A stretch of DNA of 44,098 bases, taken from positions 1-44,098 of the forward strand of contig NZ_JSYP01000027.1 in NCBI RefSeq assembly GCF_000813005.1. The letters run 5' to 3'. The position numbers were made by a program, and so were the translations under genes. Origin of the DNA: Flavobacterium sp. KMS (lineage in GTDB: Bacteria > Bacteroidota > Bacteroidia > Flavobacteriales > Flavobacteriaceae). Below are positions 15,298-23,864 of this stretch, in pieces; within the stretch, counting starts at the first letter, position 1, and the number at the start of each line of letters is the position of its first letter. Under the pieces are notes generated by a model that had not been told where the DNA came from, searched no databases, and was given only the letters and a program-made list of their open reading frames with translations.

Positions 15298-16056
15298 ATG
15301 GCATGGAATCCCGAAAAATACAACGAGTTTAAAACACTTCGATACAAACCTTTCTTCGATTTGATTGCCCATATTCAGGATAAACCAAATATGAAAGTCG
15401 TAGATTTAGGTTGCGGAACTGGAGAGTTAACCAATATGCTATCCGAAAAGCTAACCAATCCTTCAGTAAAAGGCATCGATTCCTCGAAAGAAATGCTGGA
15501 GAAAGCCAAAGAATTTACTTCGATACAATTTGATCAAAAAACAATCGAAGAACAAATTAATACGGGAGAAAAATGGGATTTAGTTTTTGCAAATGCATCC
15601 ATTCAATGGGTTGATAATCACGAAAAATTATTTCCTAAAATTATATCATTATTAAATCCCGATGGACAATTAGCAATCCAAATGCCTTGTCAGAACGAGA
15701 ATTTACTCAATCAGATTGTAATCGAATTAGTGCAGGAAGAACCATATAAAAGCGCATTGAATAATTGGAAACGACTTTCTCCTGTTCTTACAATGGACGA
15801 TTATGCTCAAATTTTATTCGAGAATGGCGGTACAGATATAGTTATTTACCAAAAGGTATATCCTATGATAGCCAAGTCGCATGACGAATTATATGAGTTT
15901 ATTTTGGGCTCAACATTAGTTCCCTATTTCGAGAGATTAGAAGGTGCAATTAAAGAACAATTCATCAAAGAATTTAAAAAGAGAATAGAAAAAAGGTTTA
16001 GTAAAACGCCATCATTATACGCGTTCAAAAGAATCCTTTTATACGCAAAATTCTAA
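15298..16056 (+). CDS. SAM-dependent methyltransferase, Tam-like
   Basis: 252 residues, class I Rossmann methyltransferase. SAM motif I is VVDLGCGTG (34-42), the acidic residue of motif II is in GIDSSKEML, and motif IV reads FANASIQWVDN. The opening MAWNPEKYNEF and the N-A-S-I-Q-W-V motif are characteristic of trans-aconitate 2-methyltransferase and its relatives, which methylate trans-aconitate to keep it from inhibiting aconitase. Exact substrate specificity cannot be proven here. An SRPBCC gene follows after 25 bases. Confidence 0.82.
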   Translation: MAWNPEKYNEFKTLRYKPFFDLIAHIQDKPNMKVVDLGCGTGELTNMLSEKLTNPSVKGIDSSKEMLEKAKEFTSIQFDQKTIEEQINTGEKWDLVFANASIQWVDNHEKLFPKIISLLNPDGQLAIQMPCQNENLLNQIVIELVQEEPYKSALNNWKRLSPVLTMDDYAQILFENGGTDIVIYQKVYPMIAKSHDELYEFILGSTLVPYFERLEGAIKEQFIKEFKKRIEKRFSKTPSLYAFKRILLYAKF

Positions 16057-16081
16057 AAACATAACTAGAAAAAATATAGAT

Positions 16082-16546
16082 ATGAGTAGTAATCCAAAAT
16101 CTGTTGAAGCCCAAATGCTGATAAGAAAACCAGCTGCAATTGTTTTTAATGCTTTTATAGACCCGAATGTAACCAAGAACTTTTGGTTTACAAAAGGAAG
16201 TGATAAACTGGCTGTAGGCAAAAATATAATCTGGGAATGGGAAATGTACAAAGTATCAACTACCGTTTTTGTAAAAGAAATTATCGAAAACGAAAAGATT
16301 ACTATCGAATGGAACGAACCTAAAACAACCGTTGATTTTGAATTCAGAAAAATAACAGACGATACAACTTATGTGGTTATCAAAAATTATGGTTTTGATA
16401 AAGAAGGCGACGAACTTTTAAATACAATCAAAGATTCTACAGGCGGATTTACCACTGTTCTAGACGGGCTAAAAGCCTATTTAGAGCATAATATCAACCT
16501 GAATCTTATAGCCGATAAATTTCCTAAAGAAGCTTTTAATACATAA
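16082..16546 (+). CDS. SRPBCC (AHSA1-like) domain protein
   Basis: 154 residues with the helix-grip fold of AHSA1/polyketide-cyclase proteins: IRKPAAIVFNAFIDPNVTK, the turn NFWFTKGSDKL, and a C-terminal helix (GGFTTVLDGLKAYLEH). Such proteins bind hydrophobic ligands or act as Hsp90-type co-chaperones; nothing points to a specific role. It is likely co-transcribed with the Tam-like gene upstream. Confidence 0.85.
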   Translation: MSSNPKSVEAQMLIRKPAAIVFNAFIDPNVTKNFWFTKGSDKLAVGKNIIWEWEMYKVSTTVFVKEIIENEKITIEWNEPKTTVDFEFRKITDDTTYVVIKNYGFDKEGDELLNTIKDSTGGFTTVLDGLKAYLEHNINLNLIADKFPKEAFNT

Positions 16547-16554
16547 AAAACGGA

Positions 16555-16740
16555 GCGGAAAAATTAACCGCAAAAGTCGCAATGATTTACGCAAAGGTTG
16601 CAAAGCATAAAAAAACCATGTAATCCTTTTATCCCGATAGCTATCGGGAGTGGCGGAAAAATTAACCGCAAAGGGCGCAATCCCGACGCTTCGGGATCCT
16701 ATTTTCGCCTTAGCTAATCCGTTTCATCCGCGTTCCTTTT
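16555..16740. repeat. Composite repeat block
   Basis: A direct repeat GCGGAAAAATTAACCGCAAA occurs at 16555-16574 and 16653-16672. Between and after these are the perfect palindrome CCCGATAGCTATCGGG (16633-16648) and the hairpin ATCCCGA-CGCT-TCGGGAT (16680-16697). The end (16702-16740) is a second copy of the right part of the repeat at 15132-15170. No gene is visible in the gap 16547-16784. Confidence 0.75.
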
Positions 16741-16784
16741 TATAGATAACCTGCAAAAAACACATTTTAATTCATATCAACAAA

Positions 16785-17585
16785 ATGAGCTTAGAAAACA
16801 ATTATATAGAAGTTAATAAACAATCTTGGAATAGTCGGGTTGAGTCACATCTTAAATCTGACTTTTATGATTTAGAAGGTTTCCTAAAAGGAAACACTTC
16901 ATTAAATAGTATCGAGTTAGAATTACTTGGTGATGTAAAAGGAAAATCAATCCTGCATTTGCAATGTCATTTTGGTCAGGACACAATTTCTTTGGCAAGA
17001 CTTGGCGCAAATGTTACGGGAGTCGATTTGTCTGACAAAGCAATAGATAGCGCCAACAAACTTGCTCAAGAAGCTGATGCTGAAGCTACATTTATATGTT
17101 GTGATATTTATGATTTACCAAACCATTTAAACCAGAAATTCGATATCGTATTTGCAAGTTACGGAGCAATCCCGTGGTTGCCAGACCTTGATAAATGGGC
17201 AAAATTAATTTCTGATTTCCTTAACCCGAATGGGAAATTAGTCTTTGCAGAATTTCATCCAGTAGTTTGGATGTTCGATGATAATTTTGAAAAAGTAGGA
17301 TATAATTATTTCAATTCGGGAGCAATAATAGAAACCCAAGAAGGAACCTACGCAGATAGAGAAGCTCCAATAGAACTAGAGTACGTATGTTGGAATCATA
17401 GTATGAGCGAAGTTGTAAATAGTCTGATAAAAAACGGACTAGAACTAAATGCCCTAAATGAATATGATTACTCGCCATATAATTGCTTCAATAACACCAT
17501 CGAATTTGAACCAAAAAAATACAGAATAAAACATTTGGACAATAAAATCCCAATGGTATATTCGATAGTTGCCACAAAAAAGTAG
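16785..17585 (+). CDS. Class I SAM-dependent methyltransferase
   Basis: 266 residues. SAM-binding motif I is LHLQCHFGQDT (57-67), the variant in which Gly-x-Gly is replaced by C-H-F-G-Q, followed by Asp81 in GVDLSDKAID and by CCDIYDLP. This variant marks a common group of small-molecule methyltransferases in Bacteroidota with no known substrate. It overlaps no neighbour; the DUF3995 gene follows after 28 bases. Confidence 0.85.
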   Translation: MSLENNYIEVNKQSWNSRVESHLKSDFYDLEGFLKGNTSLNSIELELLGDVKGKSILHLQCHFGQDTISLARLGANVTGVDLSDKAIDSANKLAQEADAEATFICCDIYDLPNHLNQKFDIVFASYGAIPWLPDLDKWAKLISDFLNPNGKLVFAEFHPVVWMFDDNFEKVGYNYFNSGAIIETQEGTYADREAPIELEYVCWNHSMSEVVNSLIKNGLELNALNEYDYSPYNCFNNTIEFEPKKYRIKHLDNKIPMVYSIVATKK

Positions 17586-17613
17586 TAGACAAAAAAATAT
17601 AACTCATCACATT

Positions 17614-18039
17614 ATGCAAACAGCAATTGGATTAATTCTAGTAACCATCTTTCTATTCCTGGCAGGAATTCATATATTTTGGGGATTTGGTGGAAAATGG
17701 GGAAATGATGCCGCTATACCAACAACCGCAAACAATGAAAAAGTTATCAATCCGAAACTAAAAGAATGTATGGTAGTTGCAATTGCATTACTGAGTCTTT
17801 CGGTTTTAATTTTAATAAAATCAGAAATAATAGTCTTTAGTTTGCCTAATTGGTTACAAGAATATGGACTTTGGATTATTTCGATATTGTTTATTGTGAG
17901 AGCAATTGGCGAATTCAAATACGTTGGATTTTTTAAAAAAGTCAAAACCACAAAATTTGCACAAATGGATACCAAATACTTTTCACCATTATGCTTATTT
18001 ATTTCGATTTTAGCAACAACATTAGCATTAACAGCATAA
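17614..18039 (+). CDS. DUF3995 membrane protein
   Basis: 141 residues from the ATG at 17614; an earlier in-frame ATG at 17569 falls inside the methyltransferase gene and adds a polar tail unlike the family. There are four predicted helices (about 4-24, 47-67, 75-94, 118-138) and the family motif AGIHIFWGFGGKWG near the first helix. Function is unknown. It probably shares a transcript with the methyltransferase upstream. Confidence 0.75.
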   Translation: MQTAIGLILVTIFLFLAGIHIFWGFGGKWGNDAAIPTTANNEKVINPKLKECMVVAIALLSLSVLILIKSEIIVFSLPNWLQEYGLWIISILFIVRAIGEFKYVGFFKKVKTTKFAQMDTKYFSPLCLFISILATTLALTA

Positions 18040-18091
18040 TTTTTTGTGCTACTTTTACATAGAATAACAATATAAATTGAAATCAAAAAAC

Positions 18092-18547
18092 ATGGAATTA
18101 ATTACTATCGAAGAGTTTTTTATTATCGGATTATCGATAAGAACTACCAATGAAAAAGAACAATCTGCAACGGATATTCCAGCGCTTTGGAACAAATTTA
18201 TGTCTGAAAATACAATCGAAAATATTCCAAATAAAATAGATAGCTCAATCTATGCTGTTTACACCGAATATGAAAAGGATTATACAAAACCATACACAAC
18301 AATTTTAGGCTGTAAAGTTTCAAGTTTAGAGAATATCCCAACCGGAATGATTGGAAAAACCATTGCAAAAGAAACCTACAAACAATTTACAGCCAAAGGA
18401 AATTTAGCCGACGGTGTTGTAATCCAGAAATGGATAGAAATTTGGAATACTGATCTTAACAGAAAATATACTGCCGATTTTGAGATATACGGAGAAAAGG
18501 CATCCAATCCAGAAAATGCCGAAGTGCCTATTTTTATAGCTATTTAG
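18092..18547 (+). CDS. GyrI-like / AraC effector-binding domain protein
   Basis: 151 residues from the ATG at 18092; a TTG 15 bases upstream is also in frame. It has the SOUL/GyrI-like fold seen as the effector domain of AraC/MerR regulators such as Rob and BmrR, but with no DNA-binding part. Motifs are FFIIGLSIRT, IYAVYTEYE, and a Trp-containing end IQKWIEIWNT. Relatives bind drugs or inhibit gyrase (SbmC/GyrI); others are cyclopropanoid hydrolases. The role here is unknown. Confidence 0.75.
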   Translation: MELITIEEFFIIGLSIRTTNEKEQSATDIPALWNKFMSENTIENIPNKIDSSIYAVYTEYEKDYTKPYTTILGCKVSSLENIPTGMIGKTIAKETYKQFTAKGNLADGVVIQKWIEIWNTDLNRKYTADFEIYGEKASNPENAEVPIFIAI

Positions 18548-18599
18548 TGAATTTACTCATATCAGTTAATTTCAAAAAAATGCTTTAATTTTCTAGATT

Positions 18600-18667
18600 C
18601 TCTCGCAAAGTCGCAAAGACGCCAAGTTAAAATTTAGCTTTCTTTGCGACTTGGCGTCTTTGCGAGA
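18600..18667. repeat. Inverted repeat of the GCAAAG type
   Basis: Perfect 15-bp arms GCAAAGACGCCAAGT/ACTTGGCGTCTTTGC lie at 18613-18627 and 18649-18663. The outer TTCTCGCAAAG (18600-18610) can pair as an alternative with CTTTGCGAGAA (18657-18667). It lies between two + strand genes and may terminate the first. Related CGCAAAG-rich repeats occur near 43400 and 43850. Confidence 0.75.
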
Positions 18668-18698
18668 ATTTATAACTACAACACTTATATAAACAATA

Positions 18699-19271
18699 AT
18701 GCAACCAAAACTAATTGAACACATAAAAAAGTACGTCGAATTAAACGATGAACAAACCCAATTAGTTCTGGCTAATATGAAGCCGATTACCCTAAAAAAG
18801 AAAAGTTATTTACTAGAAGAAGGACAAATATGTTCTTCGCTTTATTTTGTAGAAAAAGGCTGTTTACGTTTCTTTTTTATCAATGATAAAGGAACAGAAC
18901 AGATCACACAATTTGCAATCGAAAACTGGTGGATTGCCGATTATATGAGTTTTGATACACAATCGCCATCACAGTTTTACATTCAGGCAATCGAAAATAC
19001 CGAAGTTTATGTTTTTGATTATCACAATCAGGAAAAAGTTTTTAGCCAATTACCTCAACTAGAACGCTACTTCCGACTTGTTTTGCATAGAGCTTATTCG
19101 GCTGCCCAATTGCGAATGAAGTATTTATACGACTTTACAAAAGAAGAAAGTTACCAGCATTTTATTACCAGATTTCCTGAGTTTGTGCAACGAATTCCGC
19201 AATATATGTTAGCATCCTACTTAAATCTTACTCCGGAATATTTAAGCGAGATAAGAAAAAACGCACTTTAA
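18699..19271 (+). CDS. Crp/Fnr family transcriptional regulator
   Basis: 190 residues. The N-terminal cyclic-nucleotide-binding fold contains LEEGQICSSLYFVEKGCLRFFFI, and the C-terminus has a helix-turn-helix, MLASYLNLTPEYLSEIRK. Here the recognition helix reads E-x-x-S-E, not the E-x-x-S-R of the regulator at 1363, so its operator should differ. No Fe-S cysteine cluster is present. It is followed after 78 bases by an AhpD-like gene with its own -7 box, a possible target. Confidence 0.85.
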   Translation: MQPKLIEHIKKYVELNDEQTQLVLANMKPITLKKKSYLLEEGQICSSLYFVEKGCLRFFFINDKGTEQITQFAIENWWIADYMSFDTQSPSQFYIQAIENTEVYVFDYHNQEKVFSQLPQLERYFRLVLHRAYSAAQLRMKYLYDFTKEESYQHFITRFPEFVQRIPQYMLASYLNLTPEYLSEIRKNAL

Positions 19272-19316
19272 TCTCATTTCTTAAACCAGCTTAAGATTTT
19301 TCATGGTTCCTATAAA

Positions 19317-19324
19317 TATCTTTG
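19317..19324 (+). promoter_or_regulatory. -7 box TATCTTTG
   Basis: An exact TAnnTTTG match, 25 bases before the AhpD-like gene. No clear -33 box is visible. Confidence 0.5.
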
Positions 19325-19349
19325 CTTAATAATTAAAAACAAAGAAATC

Positions 19350-19796
19350 ATGAGCAAGAGAATTAAAATTGCACAGACTCAACCAACTGCTGTAAAACCA
19401 TTATTGGATTTGAATACCTATTTAGACTCAACTCCTTTAACCCACACACATCACGAATTAATAAAAATTAGAACATCACAAATAAACGGTTGTGCTTATT
19501 GTATCGATTTGCATACAAAAGATGCCCGAAAATATGGCGAAACCGAACAACGCATTTATTTATTGAATGCTTGGAGAGAAGTAGATTTTTATACTGAAGA
19601 AGAAAGAGCAATTTTGGCTTTGACCGAAGAAATTACATTAATAAGTAATGGAGGAGTTTCAGACGAAACCTATCAAAAAGCAGCTAGTTTATTTGATGAA
19701 AACTATTTATCAAATATTATAATGGCGATTATTACAATAAATGCCTGGAACAGAATTGGGGTTACAACCGAAATGAAACCAGCTTTAACTCGTTAA
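19350..19796 (+). CDS. AhpD-like carboxymuconolactone decarboxylase family protein
   Basis: 148 residues. The redox motif C-x-x-C is Cys48-Ala-Tyr-Cys51 in INGCAYCIDLHTKDAR, with His55 completing the E-x(n)-C-x-x-C-x-x-x-H pattern of AhpD-type peroxidases. The family either decarboxylates carboxymuconolactone or, as here with the two cysteines, reduces peroxides through a thiol relay. It is likely a single gene with its own promoter, next to a Crp/Fnr regulator. Confidence 0.88.
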   Translation: MSKRIKIAQTQPTAVKPLLDLNTYLDSTPLTHTHHELIKIRTSQINGCAYCIDLHTKDARKYGETEQRIYLLNAWREVDFYTEEERAILALTEEITLISNGGVSDETYQKAASLFDENYLSNIIMAIITINAWNRIGVTTEMKPALTR

Positions 19797-19810
19797 AAAT
19801 TAAAGGTTCC

Positions 19811-19863
19811 AACCATTAAGATATTAAGTTTTAATTCTTAATTTACTTAATCTCTTAATGGTT
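19811..19863. terminator. Inverted repeat, probable terminator
   Basis: 11-bp arms AACCATTAAGA/TCTTAATGGTT (19811-19821 and 19853-19863) lie 15 bases after the AhpD-like stop. The rest of the gap up to 20093 is very A+T-rich and holds the sdaA promoter. Confidence 0.55.
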
Positions 19864-20064
19864 TGACAAAAACATCTTTTCTTTCTTATTTAACTGATTT
19901 TTCCTACTCGTTATTGTTAAAACCCTTATTTTAAGATAATCAAAAAATTATAATCAATACTTTTTACATTATTATTTTATTGCCAAATTATTAATATTAA
20001 ATACAAATTTTAATAAATACGCAACATTAACAATTTTTCTTTTAATTTCATTGCGTTATTCAAT

Positions 20065-20072
20065 TATCTTTG
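20065..20072 (+). promoter_or_regulatory. -7 box TATCTTTG of sdaA
   Basis: An exact TAnnTTTG match, 21 bases before the sdaA start, in an A+T-rich leader. Confidence 0.55.
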
Positions 20073-20093
20073 TGATAATAAAATTATAGTATA

Positions 20094-21521
20094 ATGGAAG
20101 AATGTATATCGGTATTTGATATGCTTAAGATTGGTGTAGGACCATCAAGTTCACACACCCTTGGACCTTGGCGTGCAGCAGAACGTTTTCTTGCTGAATT
20201 AAAAAGTGAAAATCTGTTTTCTCAAATCACTCGTGTCAAAGTCGATTTGTATGGCTCTCTTTCTTTAACAGGAAAAGGTCATGCTACAGATTTGGCAGTT
20301 ATGTTAGGATTAAGCGGTCAGGATCCCGAATATATTCCTATAAACGACATTGCAGGAATTATCAAATCTATCGAAGAAACCAATACAATTATACTTGGAA
20401 ACGAGATAACCATTCCGTTTTTCTTTTTACAAGACATTGTTTTCAATAAAGAATTCTTGCCTTTTCATGCCAATGGTTTAAAATTTACGGCTTACGCCAA
20501 AGATGATTCCGAATACGAATCTATCTTCTACTCTATCGGTGGTGGATTTGTAGTGAAAGAAGAACGCGAAAATGCTAAAATAAAATCGGAGATAAAATGT
20601 GCATTTCCGTTTCCTATACAAAACGCAGCAGAACTTTTAGAATATACCATTACTCAAAACAAATCCATTTCGGAGATTGTTTATGAGAATGAAAAATCGA
20701 TGCGTTCTGAAGAATTCATTAATAACGAATTAATGCGTATTTGGAATACCATGCTCGAATGTATGTATATCGGTTGCCATTCTGAAGGAATACTTCCTGG
20801 TGGACTAAATGTACGTCGTAGAGCATTTGATATGCACCAAAATCTCATCGGTTTATCCAACTATAATTCTCCACAAACGTGGCTAGAAGAAATAAGAAAA
20901 ACTGAGGTTAAATTTCGTCAAATCCTAAAATGGGTAAGTTGTTTTGCACTTGCCGTAAATGAGGTAAATGCCGCTTTAGGACGTGTAGTTACTGCCCCGA
21001 CCAATGGTAGTGCTGGTGTAATTCCTGCCGTTTTAATGTATTATTTGGTAATCGAAAACCATGATGCAGCCGAAAAAGAAATCAAACAATTCCTGATGGT
21101 TGCTGGCGAGATAGGAAGTATCTTTAAGAAAGGGTCTACAATTTCTGCCGCAATGGGTGGTTGTCAAGCCGAAATAGGTGTTTCGTCATCTATGGCAGCA
21201 GCAGCACTTTGCGAATTAATGGGCGGAACTCCAGCACAAGTTTTAATGGCTGCTGAGATTGCCATGGAACATCACTTAGGATTAACCTGTGACCCAATAG
21301 GTGGATTAGTACAAATACCTTGTATAGAAAGAAATACAATGGGAGCTATAAAAGCCATCAATGCAGCCGAATTAGCACTAGAAACAGACTCTAAAAATGC
21401 AAAGGTACCTCTCGATAAAGTAATTGATACGATGTGGCAAACAGCAAAAGATATGAACTCTAAATACAAAGAAACCTCCGAAGGAGGATTAGCAATTGCC
21501 GTGAATATGGCGGATTGTTAG
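20094..21521 (+). CDS. sdaA: L-serine ammonia-lyase, iron-sulfur dependent, single chain
   Basis: 475 residues; deaminates L-serine to pyruvate and ammonia. The N-terminal beta-domain carries the VGPSSSHTLGPWRAAE signature, and the C-terminal catalytic domain carries TAPTNGSAGVIPAVL. Cys357, Cys399 and Cys410 keep the 42- and 11-residue spacing of the known [4Fe-4S] cysteine ligands in bacterial L-serine dehydratase. Both domains are in one chain (the type with fused alpha and beta parts). It is a single gene with its own promoter, ending at a bidirectional terminator facing the kdp kinase. Confidence 0.95.
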   Translation: MEECISVFDMLKIGVGPSSSHTLGPWRAAERFLAELKSENLFSQITRVKVDLYGSLSLTGKGHATDLAVMLGLSGQDPEYIPINDIAGIIKSIEETNTIILGNEITIPFFFLQDIVFNKEFLPFHANGLKFTAYAKDDSEYESIFYSIGGGFVVKEERENAKIKSEIKCAFPFPIQNAAELLEYTITQNKSISEIVYENEKSMRSEEFINNELMRIWNTMLECMYIGCHSEGILPGGLNVRRRAFDMHQNLIGLSNYNSPQTWLEEIRKTEVKFRQILKWVSCFALAVNEVNAALGRVVTAPTNGSAGVIPAVLMYYLVIENHDAAEKEIKQFLMVAGEIGSIFKKGSTISAAMGGCQAEIGVSSSMAAAALCELMGGTPAQVLMAAEIAMEHHLGLTCDPIGGLVQIPCIERNTMGAIKAINAAELALETDSKNAKVPLDKVIDTMWQTAKDMNSKYKETSEGGLAIAVNMADC

Positions 21522-21575
21522 TATTCAGTCGCAGTTTTCAGTTTTAGTTTACAGTCACAGTATTCAGTATTCAAT

Positions 21576-21639
21576 AAAAAAAGTGTTCAGTTGCAGTCGC
21601 AGTTTTAAAAAACTACAGATTGTACTGAACACTTTTTTT
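21576..21639. terminator. Bidirectional terminator between sdaA and kinase
   Basis: Perfect 16-bp arms (21576-21591 and 21624-21639) begin with a run of A and end with a run of T, so they can stop transcription from both sides. They lie within a 245-bp gap (21522-21766) full of CAGT/ACTG-rich repeats such as TTCAGT and ACTGAA. Confidence 0.75.
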
Positions 21640-21766
21640 AATTATACCTTTACAATTATCAAAACTGTAAACTGTCACTGGTACTAAAAACTGCAACTGA
21701 ATACTATTTTTTTTTACCCGCAAACAACTGAAACTGAAAACTGAAACTGGTACTGAACACTAAAAA

Positions 21767-23485
21767 CTACGCTTTCAAAAGTTTAAACCAGAACGAACTT
21801 CCTAATCCCAACTCGCTTTCTACGCCAATTGTTCCGTTTTGTGCTTCGATAAATTCTTTACTAATAGATAATCCCAATCCCGTTCCTGATTTATGACTTC
21901 CCGGAATCTGGAAAAACTTATCAAATACTTTGGATTTATAATGGCTATCGATTCCTTTACCAGTATCGACTACTGCAAAAACAATCTGATTTTTTTCTTT
22001 TTTCAGTTTAACTGTAATACTACTTTTTTCATAAGAGTATCTAATAGCATTCGTTAAAAAATTAATCATCACCCAAGTTGTTTTCTCCGAGTCAGCTTTT
22101 ATATCTGCAAGATTAGGTTCGCTTTCAACAATCAATTCAATTTGTTTTTGCTCAGCTTGTACTTTTACTGCTTCAAGAGCATAATCTATAATTTTATACG
22201 GACTACATTGTCCAATATCTAGCTTAATATTACCTGTTTCCAGTTGTGCCATATCTAGCAACTCACCCGTAATTTTCAACAAGCGTTGGCTATCATCCTT
22301 AATACTATCTATTAATTGTTTTTGCTCCTCATTAATACTTCCCGTGTTCGGCTTTTCTAATAACTGAAGGCTTAATTTAATAGATGATATAGGCGTTTTT
22401 AATTCATGCGAAACAGTTGCAATAAAATTAGTTTTGGCAAAATCAAGTTCCTTAAACAGCGTAATATTTCGTAAAATAATTACATCGCCAATATTAATCG
22501 TTTTATCCTCACCTGTTGGCGTAATAGTAATATTAACAGTCTCTTTATCAAAATAACTTTCTTTACCATCGGCAAAAATCTTCATCGGGTGTGCTTTTGT
22601 ACTTTCGAGATCATTGATGATTAAAGATTTCATCAAATCATTTTTCAAAGCCAGCGTTGTAGCCAATTCTCCAATTACTTCCTCTGATTTCATTCCAATA
22701 ATCTTAAGTGCTTCATTATTTACAAATAAAACTTTCCCTTGATTATCAAGCCCAATAATTGGGTCATGCATATTATTTATTAAAGTCTCCAGTCGTTTCT
22801 TTTCAAATGATAATTTATACAAATTACTATCATGATATTCCTCGAGTTTTTCGGCCATTGTATTAAACGATTTTGCTAGATCCCCAAATTCGTTATGATT
22901 CATAAAATGCACCCGTTCTGAATAGTTTTTATTCGCAATTTGCTTAATACTTTCGGTCAATTCCTTTATGGGATTTGCAATATTATTAGGCAAATTAATT
23001 AGTAAATTAAAAGCAATCAAAAAACAAAGTGTGCCTACAATTGCAATCGAAAAATTAGCTGTTTCGGCAGTTTGTTTGGCAATATCACTTTTCTGTTTTA
23101 TGGCATTCATATTGAGTTTCATTATTGCAAAAATATCCTGACGAATCTGACTTTTAACAGCTTGATCCTCCCAGTTATTTTCTAATTTATTAAAACTCAT
23201 TTGTAAATTAGTCGTTACCTTATCTTCTCCAGCTTCGGTTACATTGATAATTTGTTTGTCCAAATTGTCTTTAAAAAAAACAATTGCTTTATCTTCATTA
23301 CCACTTATTTCATCAAGCGAAGTGAGCATATTTCTAGAATATTCCAATGTGTTATAATTGGCTTTCAAAATATTTTCGGTATCTCCTTTTATCAAAAAAA
23401 TATAAAAGGCACTAACTAATGCAAGGATAATTATCATTAAAAATAACAATCCCACGCCCAAGTTTAATTTTGTTTTAATTTTCAT
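21767..23485 (-). CDS. Sensor histidine kinase (HAMP-PAS-HisKA-HATPase), kdp locus
   Basis: 572 residues. Helix 1 (about 9-33), a periplasmic or coiled sensor region of ~110 residues, helix 2 (about 145-165), HAMP (about 165-220), PAS (about 235-345), HisKA with phospho-accepting His360 (ATVSHELKTP), and HATPase_c with N box NFLTNAIRYS, VVDTGKGID and GTGLGLSIS. It is the last gene of the kdp cluster. The short KdpD upstream lacks a kinase, so this protein probably supplies the kinase half, with the NtrC-type regulator at 32195-33535 as partner. That pairing is inferred from position. Confidence 0.9.
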   Translation of the reverse strand: MKIKTKLNLGVGLLFLMIIILALVSAFYIFLIKGDTENILKANYNTLEYSRNMLTSLDEISGNEDKAIVFFKDNLDKQIINVTEAGEDKVTTNLQMSFNKLENNWEDQAVKSQIRQDIFAIMKLNMNAIKQKSDIAKQTAETANFSIAIVGTLCFLIAFNLLINLPNNIANPIKELTESIKQIANKNYSERVHFMNHNEFGDLAKSFNTMAEKLEEYHDSNLYKLSFEKKRLETLINNMHDPIIGLDNQGKVLFVNNEALKIIGMKSEEVIGELATTLALKNDLMKSLIINDLESTKAHPMKIFADGKESYFDKETVNITITPTGEDKTINIGDVIILRNITLFKELDFAKTNFIATVSHELKTPISSIKLSLQLLEKPNTGSINEEQKQLIDSIKDDSQRLLKITGELLDMAQLETGNIKLDIGQCSPYKIIDYALEAVKVQAEQKQIELIVESEPNLADIKADSEKTTWVMINFLTNAIRYSYEKSSITVKLKKEKNQIVFAVVDTGKGIDSHYKSKVFDKFFQIPGSHKSGTGLGLSISKEFIEAQNGTIGVESELGLGSSFWFKLLKA

Positions 23486-23552
23486 TTCCTATGATTTACA
23501 AAACATTTTATTTTTTATCCAAGTATCTAACTTTTCTAAACAGCTTAATAAG

Positions 23553-23823
23553 TACTTGCATAACTTAAGTGATTAATCTTTTTTTAAACATATAAGACAT
23601 TTAAGAAAATATAAGCCTATCCAAAACTAAGCTTAAACGAACTTACATAACTTATATGGTTAATCTCTTCACATCAAACAACATTAATCTTTTTTAAACA
23701 TATAATATAAGACATTTAAGAAAATATAAGTTTCCTAAAATACTTTAAAACTATAAAGTAACTCTCCTCAAACAACTTAAATGAACTTACATAACTTATA
23801 TGGTAACTCTTTTCACGTCAAAA
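23553..23823. repeat. Imperfect tandem repeats between kdpD and kinase
   Basis: The gap 23486-23864 contains two copies of a 43-47-base block with AAACATATAA...GACATTTAAGAAAATATAAG (23573-23615 and 23684-23730). A second block, ACTTACATAACTTATATGGT (starting 23641 and near 23785, with a worn copy near 23554), alternates with it. No ORF or hairpin of note was found. It may be expanded A+T-rich spacer. Confidence 0.7.
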
Positions 23824-23864
23824 ATCTCAAATCTTGCTTCTCCACATCTAACAACTCTCAACAC

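Noticed and set aside
21522..21766. Possible CRISPR-like repeats (CAGT/ACTG units)
   Set aside because: Units are short and irregular, with no constant spacer length; they form inverted repeats acting as a terminator instead. No cas gene is near.
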